A stretch of 64,000 nucleotides of DNA from Bacteroides acidifaciens (GTDB taxonomy: Bacteria; Bacteroidota; Bacteroidia; Bacteroidales; Bacteroidaceae), in NCBI RefSeq assembly GCF_903181435.1, contig NZ_CAEUHO010000001.1, positions 806,001 through 870,000 on the forward strand. The letters are read 5' to 3'. Position numbers and translations under genes: made by a program. The notes under the pieces were generated by a model, which made no database searches, was not told the origin of the DNA, and worked only from the letters and a program-made list of their open reading frames with translations. Below are positions 1 to 8,887 of this stretch, in pieces (the first letter of the stretch is position 1; each line of letters opens with the position of its first letter).

Positions 1-327
1 ATGAAAACATCTGTCCGTGAATTGGGGACTTACACCGTTGCCATGGATACGATACCGCCCGAAATCATCCCTATCAATAAGAACCAGTGGGGAAGAAACG
101 GAAAGATTGTCTATCGGCTGAAAGACGAAGGCGCCGGCATTGCTTCCTATCGGGGCATGATTGACGGAAAGTACGCACTTTTCGGGCGGCCTAATATTGT
201 GAAGTCATATTGGGAATGCAAGCTTGACTCAAAACACGTGAAAAAAGGCGGCAAGCACACCGTTGAATTTACGGTGACCGATAATTGCGGAAATGAGACT
301 GTATCCCGTGAGACTTTTGTTTGGTAA
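1..327 (+). CDS. C-terminal end of a probable M23-family metallopeptidase (partial)
   Basis: The window opens inside this gene, so the ATG at base 1 is probably an internal methionine. The 108 visible residues form a beta-rich tail with repeated Gly-Gly-Lys and Asp-Thr-Ile-Pro-Pro motifs, ending in FVW. This resembles the Ig-like tail of Bacteroides M23 peptidoglycan endopeptidases; that identification is from memory of the family, because the catalytic HxH region lies outside the window. Only 28 bases separate it from the downstream dipeptidase, so co-transcription is likely. It could instead be the tail of another secreted beta-sandwich protein. Confidence 0.55.
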   Translation: MKTSVRELGTYTVAMDTIPPEIIPINKNQWGRNGKIVYRLKDEGAGIASYRGMIDGKYALFGRPNIVKSYWECKLDSKHVKKGGKHTVEFTVTDNCGNETVSRETFVW

Positions 328-355
328 TTATTAAAAGTGAATCATATATAATATT

Positions 356-1993
356 ATGAAGAAAAGAATGATTTTGTGTGCCGCCGTACTGATGGCGGCT
401 GTGGCGAATACTTTCGCTTGTACCAATCTGATAGTCGGTAAGAATGCTTCTACCGACGGTTCGACCATCGTTTCCTATTCTGCCGATTCGTATGGGCTGT
501 TTGGAGAACTGTATCATTATCCGGCAGCCACTTATCCGAAAGGAACCATGCTGAAAGTGTACGAATGGGATACCGGTAAATACTTGGGAGAAATCGAACA
601 GGCACGGCAGACTTACAACGTGACCGGCAATATGAACGAATATCAGGTTACGATTGGTGAAACGACCTTCGGCGGGCGTCCCGAATTGGCGGATTCTACT
701 GGTATTATTGACTATGGAAGCCTTATTTATATCGGACTGCAACGTTCGCGTACTGCCCGCGAAGCTATCAAGATAATGACTGACTTGGTACAGCAATACG
801 GCTATTACAGCAGTGGGGAATCTTTCACCATTGCCGACCCGAACGAAATATGGATTATGGAAATGATTGGCAAAGGTCCCGGTATCCGTGGAGCTGTTTG
901 GGTAGCTGTTCGTGTGCCGGACGATTGTATCTCGGCTCATGCCAACCAGGCACGCATCCATCAGTTTGACATGAACGACAAAGAAAACTGTATGTACTCT
1001 CCCGACGTTATCTCTTTCGCGCGTGAAAGGGGATACTTTAATGGAGTGAATAAAGATTTTAGTTTTTCGCTTGCGTATGCTCCCCTTGATTTCGGTGCAC
1101 GTCGTTTCTGCGAAGCCCGTGTATGGAGCTATTTCAATAAGTTCACTGACAATGGAAATGACTATCTTCCTTATATAGAAGGAAAAACAGATACACCGAT
1201 GCCTCTTTTCGTAAAACCGAAACAGAAGTTGTCCGTACAAGATGTGAAAGATATGATGCGCGACCATTACGAAGGAACTCCGCTCGACATCTCTAATGAT
1301 TTCGGGGCAGGACCTTACAAAACTCCATACCGTCTCTCTCCTCTGAACTTTAAGGTAGGCGACCAGGAATATTTCAACGAACGACCTATTTCTACTCAAC
1401 AAAGCGGCTTTGTATTTGTTGCACAAATGCGTGCTAATATGCCCGACCCGATAGGCGGCGTACTTTGGTTTGGCGTGGACGATGCGAATATGGCGGTATT
1501 TACTCCCGTCTATTGTTGTGCTACGAAAGTGCCGGTTTGCTATACGCGTGTGGATGGAGCCGATTATATTACCTTCTCCTGGAATTCTGCTTTCTGGATT
1601 TTCAACTGGGTGGCAAATATGGTTTATCCGCGTTATGATTTGATGATTGGTGATGTTCGTGAAGCGCAGAAGGAGATGGAAACGACTTTCAACAACGCAC
1701 AGCAAGGTATTGAAGAGATGGCAGCCAAATTGTTGGAAAAGGATAAGAACGCTGCAATTGCTTTCCTGACAAACTATACTAACATGACCGCACAGAGTAC
1801 TTTCGATACATGGAAGCAACTAGGTACTTTCCTGATTGTGAAGTATAACGATGGAGTAGTGAAACGGGTGAAGGACGGACAATTCGAACGTAATTCTATC
1901 GGACAACCTGCCGGAGTGCTTCGTCCCGGTTATCCGAAGGAATTCTTACAGGAATATGTCAAACAGACCGGAGACAGATATCTGGTAAAATAA
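356..1993 (+). CDS. C69-family (U34) dipeptidase, secreted
   Basis: A 545-residue Ntn-hydrolase of peptidase family C69. Residues 1-21 are a signal peptide ending ...ANTFA, and the next residue, Cys22 in CTNLIVGKNASTDGS, fits the N-terminal nucleophile that becomes free after cleavage. This is the usual layout of the family, which hydrolyses dipeptides. Signal peptide and topology place it in the periplasm or outside the cell. It lies 28 bp behind the peptidase remnant and the two may form a small peptide-degrading unit. A perfect inverted repeat follows the stop. Length and catalytic residue are normal for the family. Confidence 0.9.
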   Translation: MKKRMILCAAVLMAAVANTFACTNLIVGKNASTDGSTIVSYSADSYGLFGELYHYPAATYPKGTMLKVYEWDTGKYLGEIEQARQTYNVTGNMNEYQVTIGETTFGGRPELADSTGIIDYGSLIYIGLQRSRTAREAIKIMTDLVQQYGYYSSGESFTIADPNEIWIMEMIGKGPGIRGAVWVAVRVPDDCISAHANQARIHQFDMNDKENCMYSPDVISFARERGYFNGVNKDFSFSLAYAPLDFGARRFCEARVWSYFNKFTDNGNDYLPYIEGKTDTPMPLFVKPKQKLSVQDVKDMMRDHYEGTPLDISNDFGAGPYKTPYRLSPLNFKVGDQEYFNERPISTQQSGFVFVAQMRANMPDPIGGVLWFGVDDANMAVFTPVYCCATKVPVCYTRVDGADYITFSWNSAFWIFNWVANMVYPRYDLMIGDVREAQKEMETTFNNAQQGIEEMAAKLLEKDKNAAIAFLTNYTNMTAQSTFDTWKQLGTFLIVKYNDGVVKRVKDGQFERNSIGQPAGVLRPGYPKEFLQEYVKQTGDRYLVK

Positions 1994-1998
1994 GAATA

Positions 1999-2054
1999 GA
2001 GAATTGAAAATTGAAAAATAACGGCAATCAATCATTTTTTAATTTTCAATTCTC
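1999..2054 (+). terminator. inverted repeat after the C69 dipeptidase
   Basis: Two perfect 14-bp arms, gagaattgaaaatt at 1999-2012 and its complement at 2041-2054, enclose an AT-rich loop. A further partial copy of the right arm follows at about 2055-2066. The stem is weak in GC and lacks a classic U-tract, so terminator function is inferred from its position. Confidence 0.5.
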
Positions 2055-2072
2055 AATTTTCAATTGAATAAC

Positions 2073-2103
2073 TAGGAATTATAAACTTATTATTTTACAT
2101 TTG
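2073..2103 (+). promoter_or_regulatory. Bacteroides-type promoter of the phosphohexomutase gene
   Basis: A -7 box TACATTTG (2096-2103) fits the Bacteroides consensus TAnnTTTG. An ATTG lies 19 bp upstream (2073-2076) as a possible -33 box. The start codon follows about 55 bp downstream. Confidence 0.5.
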
Positions 2104-2158
2104 TGTGCTCAAGAATATAACAGTAAATAATTCATTAACCATATAAATAACAATCGAA

Positions 2159-3904
2159 ATGGAAAATCAGGAACTCATTAAACAGGTCACTGAGAAAGCC
2201 GAAAAATGGCTGACCCCGGCTTATGATGCCGAAACTCAGGCTGAAGTGAAACGTATGTTGGAAAATGACGATAAGACCGAACTAATTGAAGCATTCTACA
2301 AAGACCTGGAATTTGGTACAGGCGGTCTGCGTGGTATCATGGGAGTAGGTAGCAATCGTATGAATATCTATACGGTAGGTGCCGCTACTCAAGGACTTTC
2401 CAACTATCTGAAAAAGAACTTCAAAGACTTGTCACAGATTTCTGTAGTGGTTGGTCACGACTGCCGTAACAACAGCCGCTTGTTTGCAGAAACTTCCGCT
2501 AATATCTTCTCTGCCAATGGTATCAAAGTATATCTGTTCGACGATATGCGTCCCACCCCGGAAATGTCTTTCGCTATCCGTCACCTCGGTTGCCAGAGCG
2601 GTATTATCCTGACTGCTTCTCACAACCCGAAAGAATACAACGGTTACAAGGCATATTGGGATGACGGAGCTCAAGTATTGGCTCCGCACGATAAGGGCAT
2701 TATCGACGAAGTAAACGCTATTGCTTCTGCTGCCGACATCAAATTCCAGGGTAATCCGGATTTGATTCAGATTATCGGTGAAGATATCGACAAGGTTTAT
2801 CTGGATATGGTGAAAACCGTTTCTATCGCCCCGGAAGCTATTGCCCGCCACAAGGATATGAAAATCGTTTATACTCCGATTCACGGTACAGGTATGATGT
2901 TGATTCCGCGTGCATTGAAGATGTGGGGATTCGAAAACATATTCACTGTTCCCGAACAGATGATTAAGGACGGTAACTTCCCGACTGTTATTTCTCCGAA
3001 CCCGGAAAATGCGGAAGCTCTTTCTATGGCTGTGAACCTGGCTAAAGAAATTGATGCTGACCTCGTAATGGCTTCCGACCCGGATGCTGACCGTGTAGGT
3101 ATTGCTTGCAAGGACGACAAAGGCGAATGGGTGCTTATCAACGGTAACCAGACTTGTATGATGTACCTTTATTATATCTTGACTCAGTACAAGCAACTGG
3201 GTAAGATTAAAGGTAATGAGTTCTGTGTGAAGACTATTGTTACTACCGAGCTTATCAAGAAAATAGCCAATAAGAATAACATCGAAATGCTCGACTGCTA
3301 CACAGGCTTCAAATGGATTGCACGTGAAATCCGTCTGCGTGAAGGTAAACAGAAATATATCGGTGGTGGTGAAGAAAGCTACGGATTCCTTGCCGAAGAC
3401 TTTGTTCGCGATAAAGATGCTGTATCAGCTTGCTGCTTGATTGCCGAAGTTGCTGCCTGGGCTAAAGATAACGGTAAGTCACTCTATCAATTGTTGCTTG
3501 ATATTTACGTAGAATACGGATTCTCTAAAGAATTCACCGTAAACGTTGTGAAGCCGGGTAAGAGCGGTGCTGAAGAAATCAAAGCCATGATGGAAAACTT
3601 CCGTGCTAACCCACCGAAAGAATTGGGCGGTTCTAAAGTAATCCTGAGCAAAGACTACAAGACTCTGAAGCAGACAGATGACAAAGGAAATGTAACTGAC
3701 ATTGATATGCCGGAATCATCAAACGTTCTTCAGTATTTCACAGAAGACGGCAGCAAAGTTTCAGTTCGTCCTTCCGGAACAGAACCTAAGATTAAGTTCT
3801 ATATGGAAGTTCAAGGTGAAATGGGATGCCGCAACTGTTTCGCTTCTGCCGAATCTGCCGCTATGGAAAAGATTGAAGCAGTGAAGAAGTCATTGGGCAT
3901 CTGA
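2159..3904 (+). CDS. phosphoglucomutase/phosphomannomutase family phosphohexomutase
   Basis: A 581-residue alpha-D-phosphohexomutase that interconverts 1-phospho and 6-phospho sugars in the cytoplasm. The phosphoserine loop is TASHNP with Ser at residue 154. The metal-binding loop is SDPDADRVG, the sugar-binding loop is GGGEESYG, and the phosphate-binding loop near the C-terminus is RPSGTEPK. All four domains and their motifs are intact and the length suits the PgcA/PGM2-like branch. The substrate (glucose, mannose or pentose phosphate) cannot be decided from sequence. It is monocistronic: its own promoter lies upstream and a strong terminator downstream. Confidence 0.93.
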   Translation: MENQELIKQVTEKAEKWLTPAYDAETQAEVKRMLENDDKTELIEAFYKDLEFGTGGLRGIMGVGSNRMNIYTVGAATQGLSNYLKKNFKDLSQISVVVGHDCRNNSRLFAETSANIFSANGIKVYLFDDMRPTPEMSFAIRHLGCQSGIILTASHNPKEYNGYKAYWDDGAQVLAPHDKGIIDEVNAIASAADIKFQGNPDLIQIIGEDIDKVYLDMVKTVSIAPEAIARHKDMKIVYTPIHGTGMMLIPRALKMWGFENIFTVPEQMIKDGNFPTVISPNPENAEALSMAVNLAKEIDADLVMASDPDADRVGIACKDDKGEWVLINGNQTCMMYLYYILTQYKQLGKIKGNEFCVKTIVTTELIKKIANKNNIEMLDCYTGFKWIAREIRLREGKQKYIGGGEESYGFLAEDFVRDKDAVSACCLIAEVAAWAKDNGKSLYQLLLDIYVEYGFSKEFTVNVVKPGKSGAEEIKAMMENFRANPPKELGGSKVILSKDYKTLKQTDDKGNVTDIDMPESSNVLQYFTEDGSKVSVRPSGTEPKIKFYMEVQGEMGCRNCFASAESAAMEKIEAVKKSLGI

Positions 3905-3948
3905 TTCTGTTTCTTCTGATAGTTTCAGAATAGGACAATAATAAAAAT

Positions 3949-3995
3949 AGCGCCTCTATAATCTTTCCGAAGAGTATAGAGGCGCTTCTTTTTTA
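3949..3995 (+). terminator. rho-independent terminator of the phosphohexomutase gene
   Basis: Perfect 12-bp arms agcgcctctata (3949-3960) and tatagaggcgct (3975-3986) are followed by a T-rich run (3987-3994). It sits 45 bp after the stop. Confidence 0.9.
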
Positions 3996-4271
3996 TCTAT
4001 ATGATAGTCTTGATTTCTCTTGTTTTCAAGCGTTTTGCCTGCTTTAGCACAGTTCTTTCAATTCCTTTGCATTCTTTAAGCCGACTTTCTAATCAATCTT
4101 GGAAGAATCTTGTTCTATTGGCATCATCTCAATTTCAATAAGCAGGCTGCGGATACACATGTTTTGTTGATGCTTTAGAGTGATACGTTCAGTTTCATAT
4201 TCATAAGTTGTTCGTTTGTAGTTTGAGTGTATTTCGTAGCCTGCTTTCTTTATTTTATAAGAACCTTTTTG
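3996..4271 (-). other. intergenic stretch with a possible gene remnant
   Basis: No complete gene is visible. On the minus strand a frame of about 60 codons (roughly 4271 to 4089) is open and rich in Lys, Glu and Tyr, but it has no start codon in a sensible place. A further open stretch continues in the same frame after the stop. This looks like the debris of a small ORF rather than a working gene. I do not recognise the protein. Confidence 0.3.
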
Positions 4272-5447
4272 TTATTTTTTAGTTCCTATCCAAGTCCATT
4301 TATGCCATATCGTCTCCAACGGCCCTTGTTTATGTTTGGATAGCCACCACTTACAGAACTGAACCTGCAATATGCAAAGAACGATACCGATAATCAGACT
4401 TAGAGTATATCCGCAATAAGGAGCCAGATAAAATCCGAATGGAAAATAGATAATGGCACCCAGGATAGACTGGGAAATATAGTTTGTCAGACTCATCTTA
4501 CCGTAGAAGCGCAGGCTGGAAACGGCTTTTTGAAATTTGGCTTTCTGATACAGTAAAATGAAAGAAGAAATTAATACGATGGTGAACGCGAATTTCTGCC
4601 ACATATCAAAAGCGGTCCCTACTGTCTGTTGGATAAGGCTACTGTCACTATGCATGATTTGCTCTTTCAAAGAATAAAGAGGAGCGAAGCTGATAGCAGC
4701 GATAATAAGCGCTTTCATCCAGAATTTCAGATGAGATTCGGTGGTGACGAACAACTGTTTGCGTCCGATATACAGACCGAACAGGAAAAGTCCGGCAGTC
4801 TGTAAGAAACGTCCGGCGCCGATAGCCCAGAATAGGCTGGCTTTCTGCCCCAGAGTGACATTACCTATCAGGAACTCCCAGAAGTTGCCGTCTTTGGTGT
4901 AGGCAGCCACTTCGGCATACATCGCTCCAACGTTTAAGTCGGGCAGGGTATAGGCAGGGTTGAAAAGGCTCATAATGTAGTGGAACCATTCAATAGGTTG
5001 CAGCGAGAACAGGATAGCAGTGATTAAAATAGCCTTATCGCTCCATTTGCGTACGATAAACAGTACGATGCCGACCACAACAAACAGGAGCAGAACATCT
5101 CCTGCCGGAAAAAAAGCGGCGTTAAGAGTGGCAAAACCTGCAAGTAATACCATTCTCCATAAAAAACGATAGCCGAAGTCTTTTCCTTTCAACTGCTGGT
5201 TGTGCGACTGGATATAGAAAGTGAATCCGAAAAGCAGGGCGAAGATAGCGTAAGATTTTCCCGCAAACAGTGAGAATGTCGCGTTAAATACCCCGGCATC
5301 CAAAATGGTGAGCCATTCGGGAGAACTTTCCGGATAGACGGGGAAAATGAAATGCTCCAGGTTATGCACCAAGAGGATAGCCATGACGGCAAAGCCTCTG
5401 AGGGCATCTACTACTTCAATTCGTGGTGTTTTTGTTGATAATTCCAT
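4272..5447 (-). CDS. DUF418-family multi-pass membrane protein
   Basis: A 391-residue integral membrane protein. The N-terminus reads RIEVVDALRGFAVMAILLVHN, the hallmark start of the DUF418/acyltransferase-3-like family. About ten hydrophobic segments follow, and the C-terminal third contains the DUF418 core (SLTNYISQSILGAIIYFPFG). Family members are often called YeiB-like; substrate and activity are unknown. It stands alone: NudC lies 96 bp upstream on the same strand, so read-through from nudC is possible. Confidence 0.85.
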   Translation of the reverse strand: MELSTKTPRIEVVDALRGFAVMAILLVHNLEHFIFPVYPESSPEWLTILDAGVFNATFSLFAGKSYAIFALLFGFTFYIQSHNQQLKGKDFGYRFLWRMVLLAGFATLNAAFFPAGDVLLLFVVVGIVLFIVRKWSDKAILITAILFSLQPIEWFHYIMSLFNPAYTLPDLNVGAMYAEVAAYTKDGNFWEFLIGNVTLGQKASLFWAIGAGRFLQTAGLFLFGLYIGRKQLFVTTESHLKFWMKALIIAAISFAPLYSLKEQIMHSDSSLIQQTVGTAFDMWQKFAFTIVLISSFILLYQKAKFQKAVSSLRFYGKMSLTNYISQSILGAIIYFPFGFYLAPYCGYTLSLIIGIVLCILQVQFCKWWLSKHKQGPLETIWHKWTWIGTKK

Positions 5448-5543
5448 GAGGTTGGTTTATGATTGTTTTTTTAGTGAATATTCGTTTTACCCATATACCG
5501 GATAATATCGGCGGATACCTTTGATAATGTTTTCCATGTCCGG

Positions 5544-6332
5544 TTATTGGTTAGGAGATTCCAGCCACCAGTCAATCATCTTCCGTGCAAGGCTCAGTTT
5601 TCGGGGAAGTTCCGGTAGGTTATCCCGTGTATAGAAATCTCCGGAGCTTAACTCTTCCTCTTGCAATTTGATTTCTCCACCGGCATAATCTGCGATAAAA
5701 CCGACCATCAACCCGCTGGGATAAGGCCATGTCTGATTGCCGAAATAAGTGATATTCTTCACGTCCAGTCCGGTTTCCTCTTTCACTTCACGCGCTACAC
5801 ATTCTTCTAGTGTCTCTCCGGTTTCCAAAAATCCGGCAACAAGACTGTTGAACGTTCCTTTAAAGTTGCGGGCATGGACCAGAAGCAGTGAATCTTCTTT
5901 TCTCACCAGGACGAGAACTGCGGTTGAAATGGACGGATATACTTCCCTTCCGCATTTCGGGCAACGTTTCATGATGTCCTCTTTCTGTTCCATAGGAGTG
6001 CCGCAGGCAGAGCAGAACTGGCTGTTTCTGTCCCAATGCAGAATCTCGTGCGCTTTTCCTGCTGTCTGGTAATGAGTCAGCGGGAGATACTCATATGAGG
6101 TACGAAGCCCAATCATCGTATACTGCCCTGTTTCTTCAATAGGCGCGGAGAGGGAGAAAGACTTGCAGTTTCTCCCTTCCAGCGTTGTGATATTGTGCAC
6201 GGTTGTTTTTTCTTTGATGACAATAGGAGGTATTTCTCCATAAGGAAGGGCAAATGTGCCATCCTCTCTTTTCTCAAGTAATAGCTGGTCTTTATAAAAG
6301 ACAAACCACCATGATTGCATTGTTCTATTCAT
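5544..6332 (-). CDS. nudC: NAD(+) diphosphatase / RNA deNADding Nudix hydrolase
   Basis: A 262-residue NudC-type Nudix hydrolase. It has the zinc ribbon CSAC-(x)n-CPKC around residues 107-127 and a complete Nudix box (GFLETGE...REVKEETGL, fitting GX5EX7REUXEEXGU) near residues 167-190. The zinc ribbon separates NudC from other Nudix proteins. By family knowledge it cleaves the pyrophosphate of NAD(H) and of NAD-capped RNA. All metal-binding glutamates are present. It is followed at 96 bp by the DUF418 gene. Confidence 0.88.
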   Translation of the reverse strand: MNRTMQSWWFVFYKDQLLLEKREDGTFALPYGEIPPIVIKEKTTVHNITTLEGRNCKSFSLSAPIEETGQYTMIGLRTSYEYLPLTHYQTAGKAHEILHWDRNSQFCSACGTPMEQKEDIMKRCPKCGREVYPSISTAVLVLVRKEDSLLLVHARNFKGTFNSLVAGFLETGETLEECVAREVKEETGLDVKNITYFGNQTWPYPSGLMVGFIADYAGGEIKLQEEELSSGDFYTRDNLPELPRKLSLARKMIDWWLESPNQ

Positions 6333-6418
6333 TTTATTAGTCTTCTTTTGCTTCGCGTTGCGAAGGTATAAAAAACGGTATTAATATTTGATACTTTATC
6401 AGATAAAATATCAATGCA

Positions 6419-8098
6419 TTAGCTTAATGCAATAGATTGGTCGATACCAATTTCCTGAATGAAATAATTATCGTGCGAAATGGCTATAACAGTACCGGCA
6501 TAATTCTTGATAGTCGTAGTGACGATTTCAATACTCTGTATATCCAGATTATTGGTCGGTTCGTCCAGGATAAACATATCCGGTGTATTATTACTAATCA
6601 TCAGGCAGCAGAAAGCGAGCCGCATCTTCTCACCACCGCTTAGTTTCCGACAGGATTTATCCCATTCGGATGCGGGAAACAGGTAACGGTTCAGAATAAT
6701 CTTTATTTCGTGCTCCGGCAGGTTCCGGCTGTTGAAAGCGTAAGCCTGTTCGAGGATGCTGTTCCGGTCGTCGATGATAGAATACTCCTGATTCAGATAG
6801 ACGTATGAGAAATCTGCCCGTGTGAGTGTTCCTTCCTGTGGCTGGAGTTGTCCGGTGATGATTTTCAGAAGAGTGGTCTTTCCGCTGCCGTTGGTCCCTT
6901 CTATGCGGAGACGGTCGCCGCTCTTTAGCTGAAAACTTATGGGAGTTTGCCAAAGCAGTTGTGCTGGCGGGTTATTGCCGTTGCTGCAGGAAGTATCATT
7001 CTCGCTTGGACAATCGTTCTCGTTTTGACTATCATTGTCGTTCAGGGTAGGATAATAACCGAAATTAATCTCTTTTGCTGTAACTAACGTTTTCCCAGTG
7101 TGCAGGGAAGAACTGTTGAAATCAGTCTTTAGCGCAGCTGTTGGAGAGAGTGAACCTCGGAGCTGGTTGCGTTCGTCGGTCAGTTTTTCAGCTTTCTCCT
7201 GATGGACGCTATTGAGTTTGCTGGTACTTTTTTCCGATTTGCTTTGCAATGCGTTTAGTACGATGCGTGGAACACCTTTTTTAATATTAGCTTTTTCGCC
7301 ACGCACATTTTGCTTATCTCTTCGTTCGGCCGTTTCACGGGCTACCTTGCGGGCTATCCTCAATGCTTTCTCTTTCTCTTCGATACGCTGCTGTAAAGCT
7401 TCCTGCATCAGGGCTTTCTGTTCTTTGTAGAATTCGTAGTTCCCACCATAATACGTGATTTGGTGTTTCTCCAATTCACAAATTTCGGGAAGAAGATTGA
7501 GTAAAGTGCGGTCATGGCTTACTACAAGCAATGTTGATCGCCATTTCTCTACCCAATCATACAAACGTTGCCTGCCCGAAGAATCAAGATGATTGGTCGG
7601 TTCATCCATGAGGATGACAGATGGTGTGTGAATATCCATACCCGCTAAAAAGATACGGGTCTTTTCTCCGCCACTGAGCAGATGCATCGGGTAGGATAGG
7701 GGAAACTGCCCTATCCCCCACGAATCGAGGGCGGCGATGGAACGTTCTTCGATATTCCAGTCATCATCCAGTAGTGCGAAATTCTCTGTTGAGGCATCTC
7801 CTTCTAGAATAGCGTGTAGGGCTTTTTGCTTGCTGTCTATATGCAAGGCTTGGGCGATAGTTAATGAATCATATTGTCCAAAATGTTGTGGAATGTAATA
7901 AAGGTCGTCCGGTCGGACAATGACACCGGAAGACGGTGGTATTTGTCCGGCAATAATTTGCATCAGGGTCGATTTACCACAGCCGTTGTTGCCGACTAAT
8001 CCCAGTTTCTGCCCCTTACTGATGGCAAAGTTGAGGTCACTGAATAATACTTCTTTATCCGGATGGATATAGCTGATTTGTTGAATACTTATAGGCAT
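6419..8098 (-). CDS. ABC-F family ATPase (ribosome-associated type)
   Basis: A 559-residue soluble protein with two ABC domains and no membrane segments. Walker A sites are GNNGCGKST (residues 37-45) and GTNGSGKTT (401-409). Walker B regions are ILMDEPTNHLD and FILDEPTNNLD. The charged interdomain linker (about residues 225-315) is the part that reaches into the ribosomal exit site in this family. Just before the second domain, residues 351-380 are a low-complexity Asn/Asp/Ser-rich insertion unlike the rest of the protein. Some ABC-F proteins give resistance to ribosome-targeting antibiotics and others are housekeeping; sequence alone does not decide. A long leader upstream may be regulatory. 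Confidence 0.85.
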   Translation of the reverse strand: MPISIQQISYIHPDKEVLFSDLNFAISKGQKLGLVGNNGCGKSTLMQIIAGQIPPSSGVIVRPDDLYYIPQHFGQYDSLTIAQALHIDSKQKALHAILEGDASTENFALLDDDWNIEERSIAALDSWGIGQFPLSYPMHLLSGGEKTRIFLAGMDIHTPSVILMDEPTNHLDSSGRQRLYDWVEKWRSTLLVVSHDRTLLNLLPEICELEKHQITYYGGNYEFYKEQKALMQEALQQRIEEKEKALRIARKVARETAERRDKQNVRGEKANIKKGVPRIVLNALQSKSEKSTSKLNSVHQEKAEKLTDERNQLRGSLSPTAALKTDFNSSSLHTGKTLVTAKEINFGYYPTLNDNDSQNENDCPSENDTSCSNGNNPPAQLLWQTPISFQLKSGDRLRIEGTNGSGKTTLLKIITGQLQPQEGTLTRADFSYVYLNQEYSIIDDRNSILEQAYAFNSRNLPEHEIKIILNRYLFPASEWDKSCRKLSGGEKMRLAFCCLMISNNTPDMFILDEPTNNLDIQSIEIVTTTIKNYAGTVIAISHDNYFIQEIGIDQSIALS

Positions 8099-8199
8099 GG
8101 TTGTCTATTGGGTTTGAAGTGAAAGAAATAGTGAAAGATAATCACGGAGAAGAGGGCGACAAACACAATACTGGCTAAACAACACGGATTTCGTGATGC

Positions 8200-8309
8200 T
8201 TAACGATAAGTCAAAAGCATAAATGAAAAGTGATGTTTACTTAGAAGTGTTGTCTTACTTGGAAATTATCATTGTAGTAAGTATATAGTTTAACTTGGTC
8301 GCAAAGATA
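8200..8309 (-). promoter_or_regulatory. promoter and long leader of the ABC-F gene with a short leader ORF
   Basis: On the minus strand, TATCTTTG (8302-8309) is a perfect Bacteroides -7 box. The predicted transcript would carry a leader of about 190 nt. Within it, 8220-8200 encodes a hexapeptide ORF (M-L-L-T-Y-R-stop), followed by a small CACG/CGTG hairpin. Leader peptides control several antibiotic-responsive ABC-F genes, so attenuation is possible but unproven. Confidence 0.4.
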
Positions 8310-8362
8310 ACACTTTCCGGTAAAATCCTACGTTATTTCGGCAGAAATGTTTTTTTAGAAGT

Positions 8363-8472
8363 TCTGTTTACTCAAATCAGAGCCTCTATTTACTGAATTC
8401 AGAGACTCTATTTACCTAATTTAGAACTTCTGTTTGCTTGGTTTACAGATTCTATTTGTCCGTTTTGCAGAC
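8363..8472. repeat. five-unit degenerate 22-bp tandem repeat
   Basis: Five consecutive 22-bp units begin at 8363, 8385, 8407, 8429 and 8451. Each opens with TCTRTTT and most end with a CAGA- or AGA-containing segment. Spacing is exact with no indels while the middle of each unit diverges. There is no coding frame and no direct repeat/spacer pattern as in CRISPR. Confidence 0.8.
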
Positions 8473-8557
8473 TTTATGGCTTACACGAAGCTAGTAATTC
8501 TTCTATTCCTACTATTGTAGCTTTTCAAACTAGCTGTAAATCATGTACAGAACATTA

Positions 8558-8803
8558 AGAAAGAAGTTTCTTTCCATTAATAGGAAAGTTCCGCTTAGTA
8601 GGAAGTAAAGTTGTTTTGTACTAATAACAAACTATAAATGAAACTTGCATTTATAAAAACAAAGCTTTCATTTATAAAAATGGAACCTGAATTTATAAAA
8701 ACAAAAGCTTTGTTTATAGTTTGAGATTAGTGCATAAAAAGTTTAGTACTAATCCAAAATAAGTTTGCTAGTAAGCTATATAAAGTTTGTTACTAATAGA
8801 TTG
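8558..8803. repeat. AT-rich repeat array of about 21-22-bp period
   Basis: A run of units sharing AAAGTTT/AAAGCTT and TTATAAAAA or TACTAAT words at 21-23-bp intervals; clear 21-bp units begin at 8651, 8672, 8693 and 8714. The same word set and spacing recur in the array at 43509-43750. The rest of the gap between 8099 and 8887 holds only the ABC-F leader, the 8363-8472 repeat and a terminator. Confidence 0.65.
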
Positions 8804-8835
8804 GCTCATAGAACTATACCTTTCTACACAGAAAT

Positions 8836-8865
8836 AAGGCTTTCAACGAAATCGCTGAAAGCCTT
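8836..8865 (-). terminator. terminator of the RclA-like gene
   Basis: Arms AAGGCTTTCA (8836-8845) and TGAAAGCCTT (8856-8865) form a 10-bp stem. On the minus strand it lies 22 bp beyond the stop codon of the flavoprotein gene and is followed by ATTTCTG. Confidence 0.75.
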
Positions 8866-8887
8866 TATCCTTTAACTATGTTATCCT

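Noticed and set aside
269..1819. Minus-strand open frame of 516 codons
   Set aside because: Antisense shadow of the C69 dipeptidase, whose signal peptide and catalytic Cys are clear on the plus strand.
8363..8803. CRISPR array
   Set aside because: Units abut each other without unique spacers, and no cas gene is present in the window.
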